Of a stretch of DNA of 64,000 nucleotides, positions 34,660 through 42,348 are shown one piece after another. The number at the start of each line of letters is the position of its first letter. Positions within the stretch are counted from its first letter, which is position 1. The notes below the pieces were generated by a model. The model searched no databases, had not been told where the DNA came from, and worked only from the letters and a program-made list of their open reading frames with translations. Origin of the DNA: DATGMS01 sp035303945 (GTDB lineage Bacteria > Bacteroidota > Bacteroidia > Cytophagales > Cyclobacteriaceae); the NCBI GenBank assembly GCA_035303945.1, contig DATGQZ010000007.1, forward strand, positions 124,001 to 188,000. The letters are read 5' to 3'. Position numbers and translations under genes: made by a program.

Positions 34660-35349
34660 ATGTCTGACTTAAAGCATACCTTGTCAGCAGGTTTTTCTTT
34701 TTCCCCAGCAAATACTTCTTTTAACGAACCCATGGGGACAAATGAAGCTCATGATGGTTATAATACGGATGTAAAACTTTGGAAAGCATTTAAAGCCGGC
34801 GATGAGGCTATATTTGTCCAGCTTTACAACGAATATGTTAATATTCTCTTTAACTACGGATGTCAGTTCACTGCTGATCGTGAAATGGTTAAAGATTGCC
34901 TTCAAGATTTCTTTATTTACCTCAGAAAAAACAGAAAGAATTTCGGTGACACCACCTCTGTAAAGATGTATCTTCTCAAAGCCTTTAGAAGAAGGGTTAT
35001 TGATTACATCAAACGTCAGAACAAGGAACGGGAGAGAACTGAATCATTTCTATTCTTTCAGTTTCCTGTGCAGCTTTCCAGCGAAACCATATATATCAAC
35101 CAGCAAATAGAGGAAGAACAAATAGTAAAATTGAATAGGGCGTTGCAAATCTTGGAAGCGAAGGAGCGGGAGGCCATCTACTATTTTTACTATGAGGGCC
35201 TCAGCTACGAACAGATCGCCGAAATTTTTGATTTTTCCCACACATCCTCTGCAAGACGATTGGTCTACAGAGGCCTTGGACGCTTACGAAAACTTATTCT
35301 GATATTTTACATTTCCACCATGGCTGATTTGATGGCACGGCTTTATTAG
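34660..35349 (+). CDS. ECF-family RNA polymerase sigma factor
   Basis: 229 residues with sigma-70 region 2 (about 43-110: DEAIFVQLYNEYVNILFNYG, DCLQDFFIYLRK) and region 4 (about 165-215: LEAKEREAIYYFYYEGLSYEQIAEIF). The first 30-odd residues are unusually long for the family; a second ATG at 34732 (MGTNEAHDG) would remove 24 of them and is an equally possible start. It should direct RNA polymerase to the SusC promoter when released by FecR. Unusually, it is transcribed away from the anti-sigma gene rather than in one operon with it. It ends 32 bases from the convergent TIM-barrel gene. The 245 bases between the two genes include an A/T run around 34446-34462. Confidence 0.92.
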   Translation: MSDLKHTLSAGFSFSPANTSFNEPMGTNEAHDGYNTDVKLWKAFKAGDEAIFVQLYNEYVNILFNYGCQFTADREMVKDCLQDFFIYLRKNRKNFGDTTSVKMYLLKAFRRRVIDYIKRQNKERERTESFLFFQFPVQLSSETIYINQQIEEEQIVKLNRALQILEAKEREAIYYFYYEGLSYEQIAEIFDFSHTSSARRLVYRGLGRLRKLILIFYISTMADLMARLY

Positions 35350-35381
35350 CAGTATTTAAAAATTAAGGAAAAGGATAAGCA

Positions 35382-36254
35382 CTATTCATCTTGCGCTTTA
35401 AACCTATTCAGAAAGTCCACCGCATACTTGACATCTCCAAAATTGCTATCCCAATCATGCTCGCACTCGATATAAATGGGGCCATCAAAATCCTGTCGAT
35501 TTAGTTCTTCAACCACAGCTTTATAGTCAATTACGCCGGTACTCAGCTTGACATCGTTGGCTTTAATAGCACCAAATTCATCAAGATCCTTCGCATGGAT
35601 GCCTAACAAATGTCCCTCAAGCTTTTTCAAACAATCCACAGGATCCAATCCGCTCCTAACCCAGTGTCCAAGATCACCGCAGGCCTTAAAACTCTCTCGT
35701 CCTTCTAACGCGATTAATACAGAATCAGGATGCCAAAACCTACTCAGCCCTCTTGCATGTTCATGGATAGCCATAGAAATCCCTGATGCCTTTCCCAAGC
35801 TATCAATCAGGTCCCAATGCTCTGGTTCTGGCTCTCCTACTAAAAACTCCAATCCGAGCTCCTCTCCGATTTGATACATACGTACCCAGTCATCTGCTGT
35901 CTCCCCACCGGCATACATTGAGCGCATTTCGAGGTCTCGCATGCCCAGCAGATCTTTTATTTTACCTAATTCGGTCTGTTCCAAATCTGCAAGCCCCTTG
36001 CTTCCAAATTCTCCGCCTAATTGGTGAAAGAAAAAACCTTCAACCAAACGCACCCCCGCACGTTTAGCCATGTCTAATGTTTCAGGAAAAGAATAACGGT
36101 TAAAGGAGTACAACGCAATGCCTGTTTCCCATCTTGTATCACCTACAGCATCAACCTCAGTCTGATCATCGGCAGTCTTGTCATTGGGCGAACTGCAGGC
36201 AAACTGTCCCATTAAACAAAAGAGCATCCATGTGCTCATAACGTTTTTCACCAT
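35382..36254 (-). CDS. TIM-barrel sugar isomerase/epimerase-like lipoprotein
   Basis: About 290 residues from ATG 36254, giving signal MVKNVMSTW...GQFAC with lipobox FAC. An in-frame GTG at 36287 would overlap the preceding gene. The AP-endonuclease-2 barrel pattern is present: MAIHEHARG, Asp in CGDLGHWV, His in LGIHAKDLD and Glu in IYIECEHDWD, which hold the metal. It is the last gene of a four-gene operon with the dehydratase, aldehyde dehydrogenase and ceramidase-like genes. A secreted epimerase or isomerase of sugars or keto-sugars is likely; the substrate is unknown. Confidence 0.84.
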   Translation of the reverse strand: MVKNVMSTWMLFCLMGQFACSSPNDKTADDQTEVDAVGDTRWETGIALYSFNRYSFPETLDMAKRAGVRLVEGFFFHQLGGEFGSKGLADLEQTELGKIKDLLGMRDLEMRSMYAGGETADDWVRMYQIGEELGLEFLVGEPEPEHWDLIDSLGKASGISMAIHEHARGLSRFWHPDSVLIALEGRESFKACGDLGHWVRSGLDPVDCLKKLEGHLLGIHAKDLDEFGAIKANDVKLSTGVIDYKAVVEELNRQDFDGPIYIECEHDWDSNFGDVKYAVDFLNRFKAQDE

Positions 36255-36277
36255 ATTATATCTTTTTCTGTAAGGTA

Positions 36278-37858
36278 TTAATACCACATTTTCTGGATAA
36301 TTTTTAGCGTACCCTCCACCAATTCATTGCCTCCCTCAGGACCAAAAATGGTGCTGGCAGGTACGGCACCATAAGCGCCCCCTGCTATAGATCTTTGTGT
36401 GGGAAGGTAGGTGCCTGATCCAGCCAGTTGGACAATAAAGGTTTGAACAGCTGGACTTCTTGCTATCATCCTGATTCCATAATCCAGGTATAGCTCGAAG
36501 GGATTTGTTGCAATCACCATATCTCCCATTCGTATCACCTGAACCTCTACAAGCATTTGAGCTTGTCTTTGCTCTAGCTCATACCGCTCCAATACCGCCA
36601 AGCCCCTCTTATAATGAGCATGATTGACCGTTAAGGGGATATGCCAACGAGGTTTTCTTGTTATCGGAGGATCGGCTTTTGCTTCAGCCAATAGCTTTTC
36701 ATATAAAGGCTTATAAAGATCAATGGCTTCTCGGGCATCTAGCAGGTCCTGCTCTCCCAGCAACCTCCTCGACAACAATAGCTCTGCCCGTTCATGCTTG
36801 AATGTAGGGTTCCACTCGATGTTTTCCCTCATATAGGGCAAAATCCTTTCGGTTCCCTGTGCCAAGTGATGGGCTATCATTTGGCGCCGAGGCATCCCTT
36901 CAATTTCGCTTACGTGCGCAGCAAAGCCCATCAATGCTTGCATCCGCTCCTCCGCCCGAGAACCCCACATCAGATGCGGCGACTGATCACCTGCTGCACT
37001 TGCTTGACCTAACACATGCACTTGCTGACCAAATTTTTCCCTGAACAAATGGCGGGCTTCGTTCCAAAAATCACCCGACAAAAGATAGGACTGCTCGCTT
37101 ACTTGGGAGGGAACTGCGGTGTTGACTACCACTCCTGTGAGCTTTTCCTTTTGATCCCAGGTAAACAACAGGTTAAGGTCATGGCTTTCATAGCCTTCTA
37201 TATGACTGAATCCGTCTGCGTCGGTGCTTCCATACATTAACGAACGTCCATCCTTTAATGCCTGAAGACGATTATGTCCTGTCACCGCCTTGCTTAAACC
37301 GAAGCTGATTCCCCCTTTGCTTCTGCCATGCCAGGCATTGGCAATGGCTTCGGCAATATTTTTCGCAGCGAATTCTGAATAATCCTGCGGAGACATCACT
37401 TCATTTTCCGGAGACATCATCTCCAGGCTGAGGCCATAGATTTCCTCTACCGGCAGTTCAGAAACCAGAGGCGCAGAATGGGTGTGGGTAGCATGCATAA
37501 TGATATGCTCAACCTGAACCTCAGGCGCTAAAGACTTCACCAAGTCTCTCACCCTGCCTCTGATATTGGAAGCATCCCTCATGCCATCGGATACAGCTAC
37601 AAAATCACAACTTACCATAATGGCTTGCTTGCTTTCTGTGCCGTCAACCGATTCAATCACCAATACCGTAGCCGTAATGGGATCATGTACTCCCTCTGAG
37701 ACACGAGCGTGAAACTGTCCCGCAATCAATACAGGCCGATCCGGCGTAATGTCAGCCATGGCCCAACCAATATTTAATCCCTCAAGGGTTTTGTCCTGTG
37801 CTACAGCCGGCATCATCACCACCCAACTGATCAATCCTAAAAGAAGGCGAAGCGTCAT
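36278..37858 (-). CDS. Neutral/alkaline ceramidase-like secreted protein
   Basis: 526 residues from ATG 37858, which starts a signal peptide ending PAVAQ. An in-frame GTG at 37882 forms GTGA with the stop of the aldehyde dehydrogenase and is a possible coupled start. The N-terminal neutral-ceramidase domain is recognisable from IGWAMADITPDRP, MVSCDFVAVSD and the zinc-site run HATHTHSAP. True ceramidases are longer; shortened relatives of about 450-550 residues are common in carbohydrate loci of Bacteroidota and Planctomycetota, and their substrate is not established. De-N-acylation or hydrolysis of an exported substrate is inference from the fold. Confidence 0.83.
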   Translation of the reverse strand: MTLRLLLGLISWVVMMPAVAQDKTLEGLNIGWAMADITPDRPVLIAGQFHARVSEGVHDPITATVLVIESVDGTESKQAIMVSCDFVAVSDGMRDASNIRGRVRDLVKSLAPEVQVEHIIMHATHTHSAPLVSELPVEEIYGLSLEMMSPENEVMSPQDYSEFAAKNIAEAIANAWHGRSKGGISFGLSKAVTGHNRLQALKDGRSLMYGSTDADGFSHIEGYESHDLNLLFTWDQKEKLTGVVVNTAVPSQVSEQSYLLSGDFWNEARHLFREKFGQQVHVLGQASAAGDQSPHLMWGSRAEERMQALMGFAAHVSEIEGMPRRQMIAHHLAQGTERILPYMRENIEWNPTFKHERAELLLSRRLLGEQDLLDAREAIDLYKPLYEKLLAEAKADPPITRKPRWHIPLTVNHAHYKRGLAVLERYELEQRQAQMLVEVQVIRMGDMVIATNPFELYLDYGIRMIARSPAVQTFIVQLAGSGTYLPTQRSIAGGAYGAVPASTIFGPEGGNELVEGTLKIIQKMWY

Positions 37859-37878
37859 ACAGCTAGATAAATAAGCAC

Positions 37879-39456
37879 TCACTTAGTAATATTACCATCG
37901 AATATTCTCCAGATCTTTAACGGATTATTGTCCTGCAATTCTGCTGGCAACAAATGGCTCGGGAAGTTCTGATAACAAATCGGCCTCACAAAACGCTTTA
38001 TTGCTGCTGTACCTACAGAAGTGGACCTGCTATCGGTGGTAGCGGGATAGGGTCCTCCATGAACCATGGAATGGCAAACTTCCACACCGGTAGGGTAGTC
38101 ATTAATGATCAAGCGTCCTGCCTTTTGTTCAAGAAGGACGAGAAGATCCTGATATTCCTCCAAATCCTCTTCTGTGCCGTGAATAGTAACTGTTAGGTGA
38201 CCGTGGAGCCGGCGCGCAGCTTCTAACAGTTCTCCTTTCTCTTGGCCAGTCACCAAGATGGTGGATGGGCCAAATACTTCTTCTTGAAGGGCAGGTTCTT
38301 TTAGAAATAGTTCTGCATCAGTTCCTAACACATAAGAAGTGCCGTGGCATGCTGTTGCTGCCTCTTTTCCTTTAGCCAACACATGTACGCCTGCAATAGA
38401 GCGGATCCGATCTAAGCCAGTGTTATAATTTCGTGAAATCCCCTCAGTAAGCATTATACCCCCGGCTGCTTGTCGGATATGATCTGCCAGGGAAAGCTTA
38501 AAGGCCTCTGTTTCGTCCGAAGCTTGAAGGAATACCAAGCCCGGATTAGTGCAAAATTGACCTACCCCCAAATTCACGGATGCTGAAAGGCCTTGTGCTA
38601 TAGCATCCTTTTTCTGCTTCAAAGCATGAGGCAAGATAAAGACAGGATTGGAACTGCCCATTTCGGCAAATACGGGAATGGGTTCGGCTCTATTGGCAGC
38701 CGCGTCAAAAATCGCTTTGCCTCCTTGAAAGGAACCTGTGAATCCAACAGCCTTGATTAATGGATGCTGGACTATGCCCATGCCCACTTCGACCGACTTT
38801 CCCTGTAATATGGAGAATGTGCCTTCTGGCATTCCACATTGCTGTACAGCCCGCTGTATGGCCAATCCAACCATCTCAGAAGTTCCCGGATGGGCTGGAT
38901 GACCCTTTACCACCACCGGACATCCCGCAGCAAGGGCCGAGGCAGTATCTCCTCCTGCAACTGAAAATGCAAACGGAAAATTGCTGGCCCCAAATACCGC
39001 CACTGGGCCTATAGCTTTCAACATACTTCTGATATCCTGTTTGGGCAGTGGCGTGCGGTCGGGTATTGCCGTATCGATTCTCGCATCTACCCAGGACCCC
39101 TCCCTCAACAGTGCTGCAAACAGCTTGAGCTGATTTACAGTCCTCCCTCTTTCGCCAACAAGCCGAGCCTCCGGCAAGGCTGTCTCTTGCATGCAACGCT
39201 GTATAAGCCCATCACCAATCGCTGCTATTTCTGATGCAATGGCCTCTAAAAAATCAGCTTTTTCGCCGCCACTTTTGTTCCGGTAATCCTGAAATGCCCT
39301 ATCGGCTTTTCGAATGGCGGCTTCTATTTCTTCGTCAGTAGCTTCCGCAAAGTCGGGCTCCAACATCTGACCCGTAGAAGGGTTAGATGCCCGAAAAACT
39401 GTTTGGCTTGCGGCAGATTGCTCACTGCCAATGATATTTCTTCCGGTTAATTCCAT
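37879..39456 (-). CDS. Aldehyde dehydrogenase (NADP+), 2,5-dioxovalerate (alpha-ketoglutarate semialdehyde) type
   Basis: 525 residues. The catalytic set is present: Asn159 (GASNFPF), Lys184 (VVKGHPAHP), Glu265 (FAEMGSSNP) and Cys302 (GQFCTNPG). These variants, including AEMGSSNPVF in place of the more usual LELGG, are typical of the 2,5-dioxovalerate/alpha-ketoglutarate semialdehyde dehydrogenase branch, the final step of oxidative pentose, glucarate and hydroxyproline breakdown. It lies 14 bases after the fumarylacetoacetate-hydrolase-family gene, whose likely product (2,5-dioxovalerate) it would convert to 2-oxoglutarate. Confidence 0.9.
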   Translation of the reverse strand: MELTGRNIIGSEQSAASQTVFRASNPSTGQMLEPDFAEATDEEIEAAIRKADRAFQDYRNKSGGEKADFLEAIASEIAAIGDGLIQRCMQETALPEARLVGERGRTVNQLKLFAALLREGSWVDARIDTAIPDRTPLPKQDIRSMLKAIGPVAVFGASNFPFAFSVAGGDTASALAAGCPVVVKGHPAHPGTSEMVGLAIQRAVQQCGMPEGTFSILQGKSVEVGMGIVQHPLIKAVGFTGSFQGGKAIFDAAANRAEPIPVFAEMGSSNPVFILPHALKQKKDAIAQGLSASVNLGVGQFCTNPGLVFLQASDETEAFKLSLADHIRQAAGGIMLTEGISRNYNTGLDRIRSIAGVHVLAKGKEAATACHGTSYVLGTDAELFLKEPALQEEVFGPSTILVTGQEKGELLEAARRLHGHLTVTIHGTEEDLEEYQDLLVLLEQKAGRLIINDYPTGVEVCHSMVHGGPYPATTDSRSTSVGTAAIKRFVRPICYQNFPSHLLPAELQDNNPLKIWRIFDGNITK

Positions 39457-39470
39457 CTGCTGTCTATGTT

Positions 39471-40307
39471 CTATTCTACAAAATTGATTAATGTCCCGAT
39501 AGGCGTTATGCTGATCCTGATTTCATCTCCAGTGTGTAGGGTAAAGTCAGATCCAGGCACTATGCCCGTACCTGTCATAAGCAAACTACCATGGGGAAAG
39601 CTGCACTCCCTATATAAGAAGGAAACCAAATCGGTCAGCTTTCTCTTGATCTGATTAAGTTGGGTTTCTCCCTCAAAAACTTTTTTTCCATTTCGGTAAA
39701 TGTCCAAGGTAATGAGGGTATCCAGAGACAAAGGTTCTCGACTTACATATATACAGGGACCTACAGAAGCACATCCATCGTAACTTTTAGCCTGTGGAAG
39801 ATATAAAGGGTTTTCTCCTTCAATACTTCTCGAGCTCATATCATTCCCGATAGTATAGCCTACAATCTTGCCGCTGGAAGTAATCATTAACGTAAGTTCA
39901 GGCTCAGGCACATCCCATACAGAATCCCGGCGGATCCTAACTGTACCTCCCTGGCCAACGGTGCGGTGTGCAGGTGCTTTAAAAAACAGCTCAGGCCTTT
40001 CCGCCTCATACACCCGCGCATAAAAATCACCTCCGCCGCTTTCTTTTGACTCTTCCTGCCTCCCTACCCTACTGCGATAATAGGTGACACCGCTGGCCCA
40101 TATTTCCTGATTCTGGATCGGTGCTAGCAGCTCGTTTGAGATAATTTTCTCCCCTTCTGCAATAGGTTGTTGACTCCGGATTATGTCGCTCATCTTATCA
40201 AAAAGATGGTCATCATTTACAAAATGATCCCAATTATTATCAGGCAAAAGATAGCAGGATGTTTCCTTTTCAATGAGGATACCACGTCTGGTGTTATAGA
40301 GTTTCAT
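39471..40307 (-). CDS. Fumarylacetoacetate hydrolase family protein (probable 2-keto-3-deoxy-pentonate dehydratase)
   Basis: 278 residues from ATG 40307; an in-frame TTG at 40331 would lie upstream of a conserved leader element. FAH-fold metal ligands are seen as two Glu in VPEPELTL and Asp in TIGNDMSSR; AKSYDG and LMTGTGIVPG complete the signature. Family members hydrolyse C-C bonds or dehydrate 2-keto-3-deoxy acids. Next to a 2,5-dioxovalerate dehydrogenase, the AraD1-type reaction (2-keto-3-deoxy-arabinonate to 2,5-dioxovalerate) is the best reading. It is first in its operon. The earlier pathway steps (sugar dehydrogenase, lactonase, pentonate dehydratase) are not adjacent. Confidence 0.86.
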   Translation of the reverse strand: MKLYNTRRGILIEKETSCYLLPDNNWDHFVNDDHLFDKMSDIIRSQQPIAEGEKIISNELLAPIQNQEIWASGVTYYRSRVGRQEESKESGGGDFYARVYEAERPELFFKAPAHRTVGQGGTVRIRRDSVWDVPEPELTLMITSSGKIVGYTIGNDMSSRSIEGENPLYLPQAKSYDGCASVGPCIYVSREPLSLDTLITLDIYRNGKKVFEGETQLNQIKRKLTDLVSFLYRECSFPHGSLLMTGTGIVPGSDFTLHTGDEIRISITPIGTLINFVE

Positions 40308-40320
40308 GGGCTTATTGTTA
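40308..40320 (-). promoter_or_regulatory. Leader element shared with the PUL divergent region
   Basis: In the minus direction the bases TAACAATAAGCCC lead straight into the ATG of the fumarylacetoacetate-hydrolase-family gene. The first ten are identical to the core of the inverted repeat at 19396-19411 and 19732-19747, and the CCC continues the resemblance to GACC there. A looser relative (CCTAACAACAACCTG) precedes the SusC ATG at 45630. It could be an operator or a translation-start element. Confidence 0.45.
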
Positions 40321-40524
40321 GCGATATGCAAAAATCTTCCGTAGATAGCATAAGCGAAAGCTATAAAAATACAATAGATATCTGAAAAATGAAATAATTA
40401 ATTAGCCTCTTTGACGCACTCAAGGCTAATTCACTGTTTCACTACCACACATTTTTATGGTTACGCTATTTATCCCTTCATTTGCTCCGTTTGGAAAAAT
40501 ATCTGGATGTTATCCACTTGTGTA

Positions 40525-40555
40525 GGACAAAAAAGGCGGCCATTCTCTGGCCGCC
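40525..40555 (-). terminator. Intrinsic terminator of the third SusC-SusD operon
   Basis: A perfect, GC-rich 8-base stem (GGCGGCCA at 40535-40542, TGGCCGCC at 40548-40555) with loop TTCTC lies 17 bases past the SusD stop. In the minus direction it is followed by a T6 run. Confidence 0.9.
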
Positions 40556-40571
40556 ATTCTCTTTCTGCTGA

Positions 40572-42332
40572 CTAATCGATTGTGGGGTCAAATGTCCCTC
40601 CCCAGCCTATATTTTGTTCTATATTTGTATTACGTGTGATCACGCTTTCCTGGATGGGGAAGAAATAGTAGTTGTCAGGAACGACATTTACCCGTACCCC
40701 AGATCGTGGTACCTGTAGCAGACTGTACTTGAAATCAACAGGCTCCAGCTCGTATGTATCGGCCAGTGCCCTGGCTTTTGACATAGGCATTTCGCTCCCA
40801 TCAGCTTCCACCGCAATAGCCTCTACACCGTGTTTAGTAGTGCCATCCAATCTATCTAGCATCCTCAGCCTACGCAGATCCCAAAAGCGATGTCCCTCAA
40901 AACAAAATTCGATGTTTCTTTCCGCAAGGATAGCTTCTCTCATTTCCTCCCTTGTGGTTGCCTTAACGCCAAAGTTGCCATCTGCTCCTGGTTCTATGCC
41001 TGCACGTTCACGGATCTGATGCAGAATATCCATGGCAGCAGCAAGATCACCGGTTTCGTTGGCAGTCTCAGCATAATTTAGCATGACCTCCGCAAATCGC
41101 ATTACCACATAATCTACATCATATTGTTGCACCTGCTCCTGTGTTAGGTTCAACAGGCTGTTTTTAAGAATAAAAAAGCCGGTATATCGATCTAAATTGG
41201 TGGAGTTTGTGGCAGCATTTGGATTGATACCAAAATCATCCAATTCATGCGCAATTCCTAAAGCAGTATACTGCCGTCTTCCTGTTTTCCCAGAAACTTC
41301 ATAGATCTTACCGTTCCAAACGATAGATTTTTCAAAACGAGGATCACGGTCTTCCCAGAATTTCTGTAGAAACTCCTCTTCGCTTTTGTAATAGGCACCT
41401 GAAGGATCGTCATACCTTTTGCCATCCTTCATGGGAAATTCCTTCACAAACTCCCAAGTGGGCGTTGCCGATGCGGGACCGCGGCTTTCCGAACCTGGCC
41501 TCACTCCATGATCCCAAGCCGCCATCTTGTTGGGATAAGTGTTAATAACCGAAAAGATAACTTCCGAATTTCTTTCAGCCAGTGCAATATCGGCGTAATC
41601 TTCTACCAAAGCATAACCTTGATCCCTTAAGCTTTCATATACCTCCTTATTGGCTGCGTACGCCTCTTGCCAATAAGAATTGTCCCATGGGTTTGAGGGG
41701 TTAAATTGGGGAGAAGCTTTATACAGAAGCACCTTAGCTTTAAAGGCTTTGGCAAAGTTACCGTCAATCTTACCATATTCTCCGGAGCTAGGAAGTATGC
41801 GTTCTGGCAGCAAGGCTATCGCTTGATCCAAGTCTTCCATTATGAAGTCAAAGCACTCAGCGGTCGTGTTTCGTGACACATAAAGATCATCTTCATAGCG
41901 ATCCTGAGGCACTTTGATATAAGGAACTCCTCCGTGGTGCTTCACCATATCGAAATAGGCATAGGCACGCATAAAAAGTGCCTGTCCTATAATATCGTCT
42001 TTGGCTTCCTGGCTCAAGGTGCCATTGTTAACATCCATCAACGCTTGATTGATCAATCGGATTCGATTGTAGTCCCAGCTCTTGTAGCCTGAATTTGAAA
42101 TCGTCACCCTATCAGGGTAAAAGTCGATTCCTGCAATCTGCTCGCTATTGCGGTCAGCCCCTGTATCCCAATTCCCAAACATAGGATAGATATTCGCCAT
42201 ATAGGCCATGGCAAGGTTTTCATCATTCCAGACCATGTCAGGGTCGTAATTGTTGATATCCTCGATGTCCAACACTTCTGTGCAGCCGGCAAGGACATAC
42301 ATCAGGGATAATATATATATCGTCTTTTTCAT
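40572..42332 (-). CDS. SusD/RagB-family nutrient-binding outer membrane lipoprotein
   Basis: 586 residues. Lipoprotein signal with lipobox LAGC (Cys16), then TEVLDIEDINNYDPDMVWND, the usual early SusD segment. ALFMRAYAYFDMVKHHGGVP and the C-terminal AERNIEFCFEGHRFWDLRRL are diagnostic. It belongs to a different SusD subgroup from the pair in the first PUL. It sits 16 bases after its SusC partner and ends before a strong terminator, so this unit has no attached enzymes on its transcript. Confidence 0.94.
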   Translation of the reverse strand: MKKTIYILSLMYVLAGCTEVLDIEDINNYDPDMVWNDENLAMAYMANIYPMFGNWDTGADRNSEQIAGIDFYPDRVTISNSGYKSWDYNRIRLINQALMDVNNGTLSQEAKDDIIGQALFMRAYAYFDMVKHHGGVPYIKVPQDRYEDDLYVSRNTTAECFDFIMEDLDQAIALLPERILPSSGEYGKIDGNFAKAFKAKVLLYKASPQFNPSNPWDNSYWQEAYAANKEVYESLRDQGYALVEDYADIALAERNSEVIFSVINTYPNKMAAWDHGVRPGSESRGPASATPTWEFVKEFPMKDGKRYDDPSGAYYKSEEEFLQKFWEDRDPRFEKSIVWNGKIYEVSGKTGRRQYTALGIAHELDDFGINPNAATNSTNLDRYTGFFILKNSLLNLTQEQVQQYDVDYVVMRFAEVMLNYAETANETGDLAAAMDILHQIRERAGIEPGADGNFGVKATTREEMREAILAERNIEFCFEGHRFWDLRRLRMLDRLDGTTKHGVEAIAVEADGSEMPMSKARALADTYELEPVDFKYSLLQVPRSGVRVNVVPDNYYFFPIQESVITRNTNIEQNIGWGGTFDPTID

Positions 42333-42348
42333 TTTTATTTTGCTTTAG

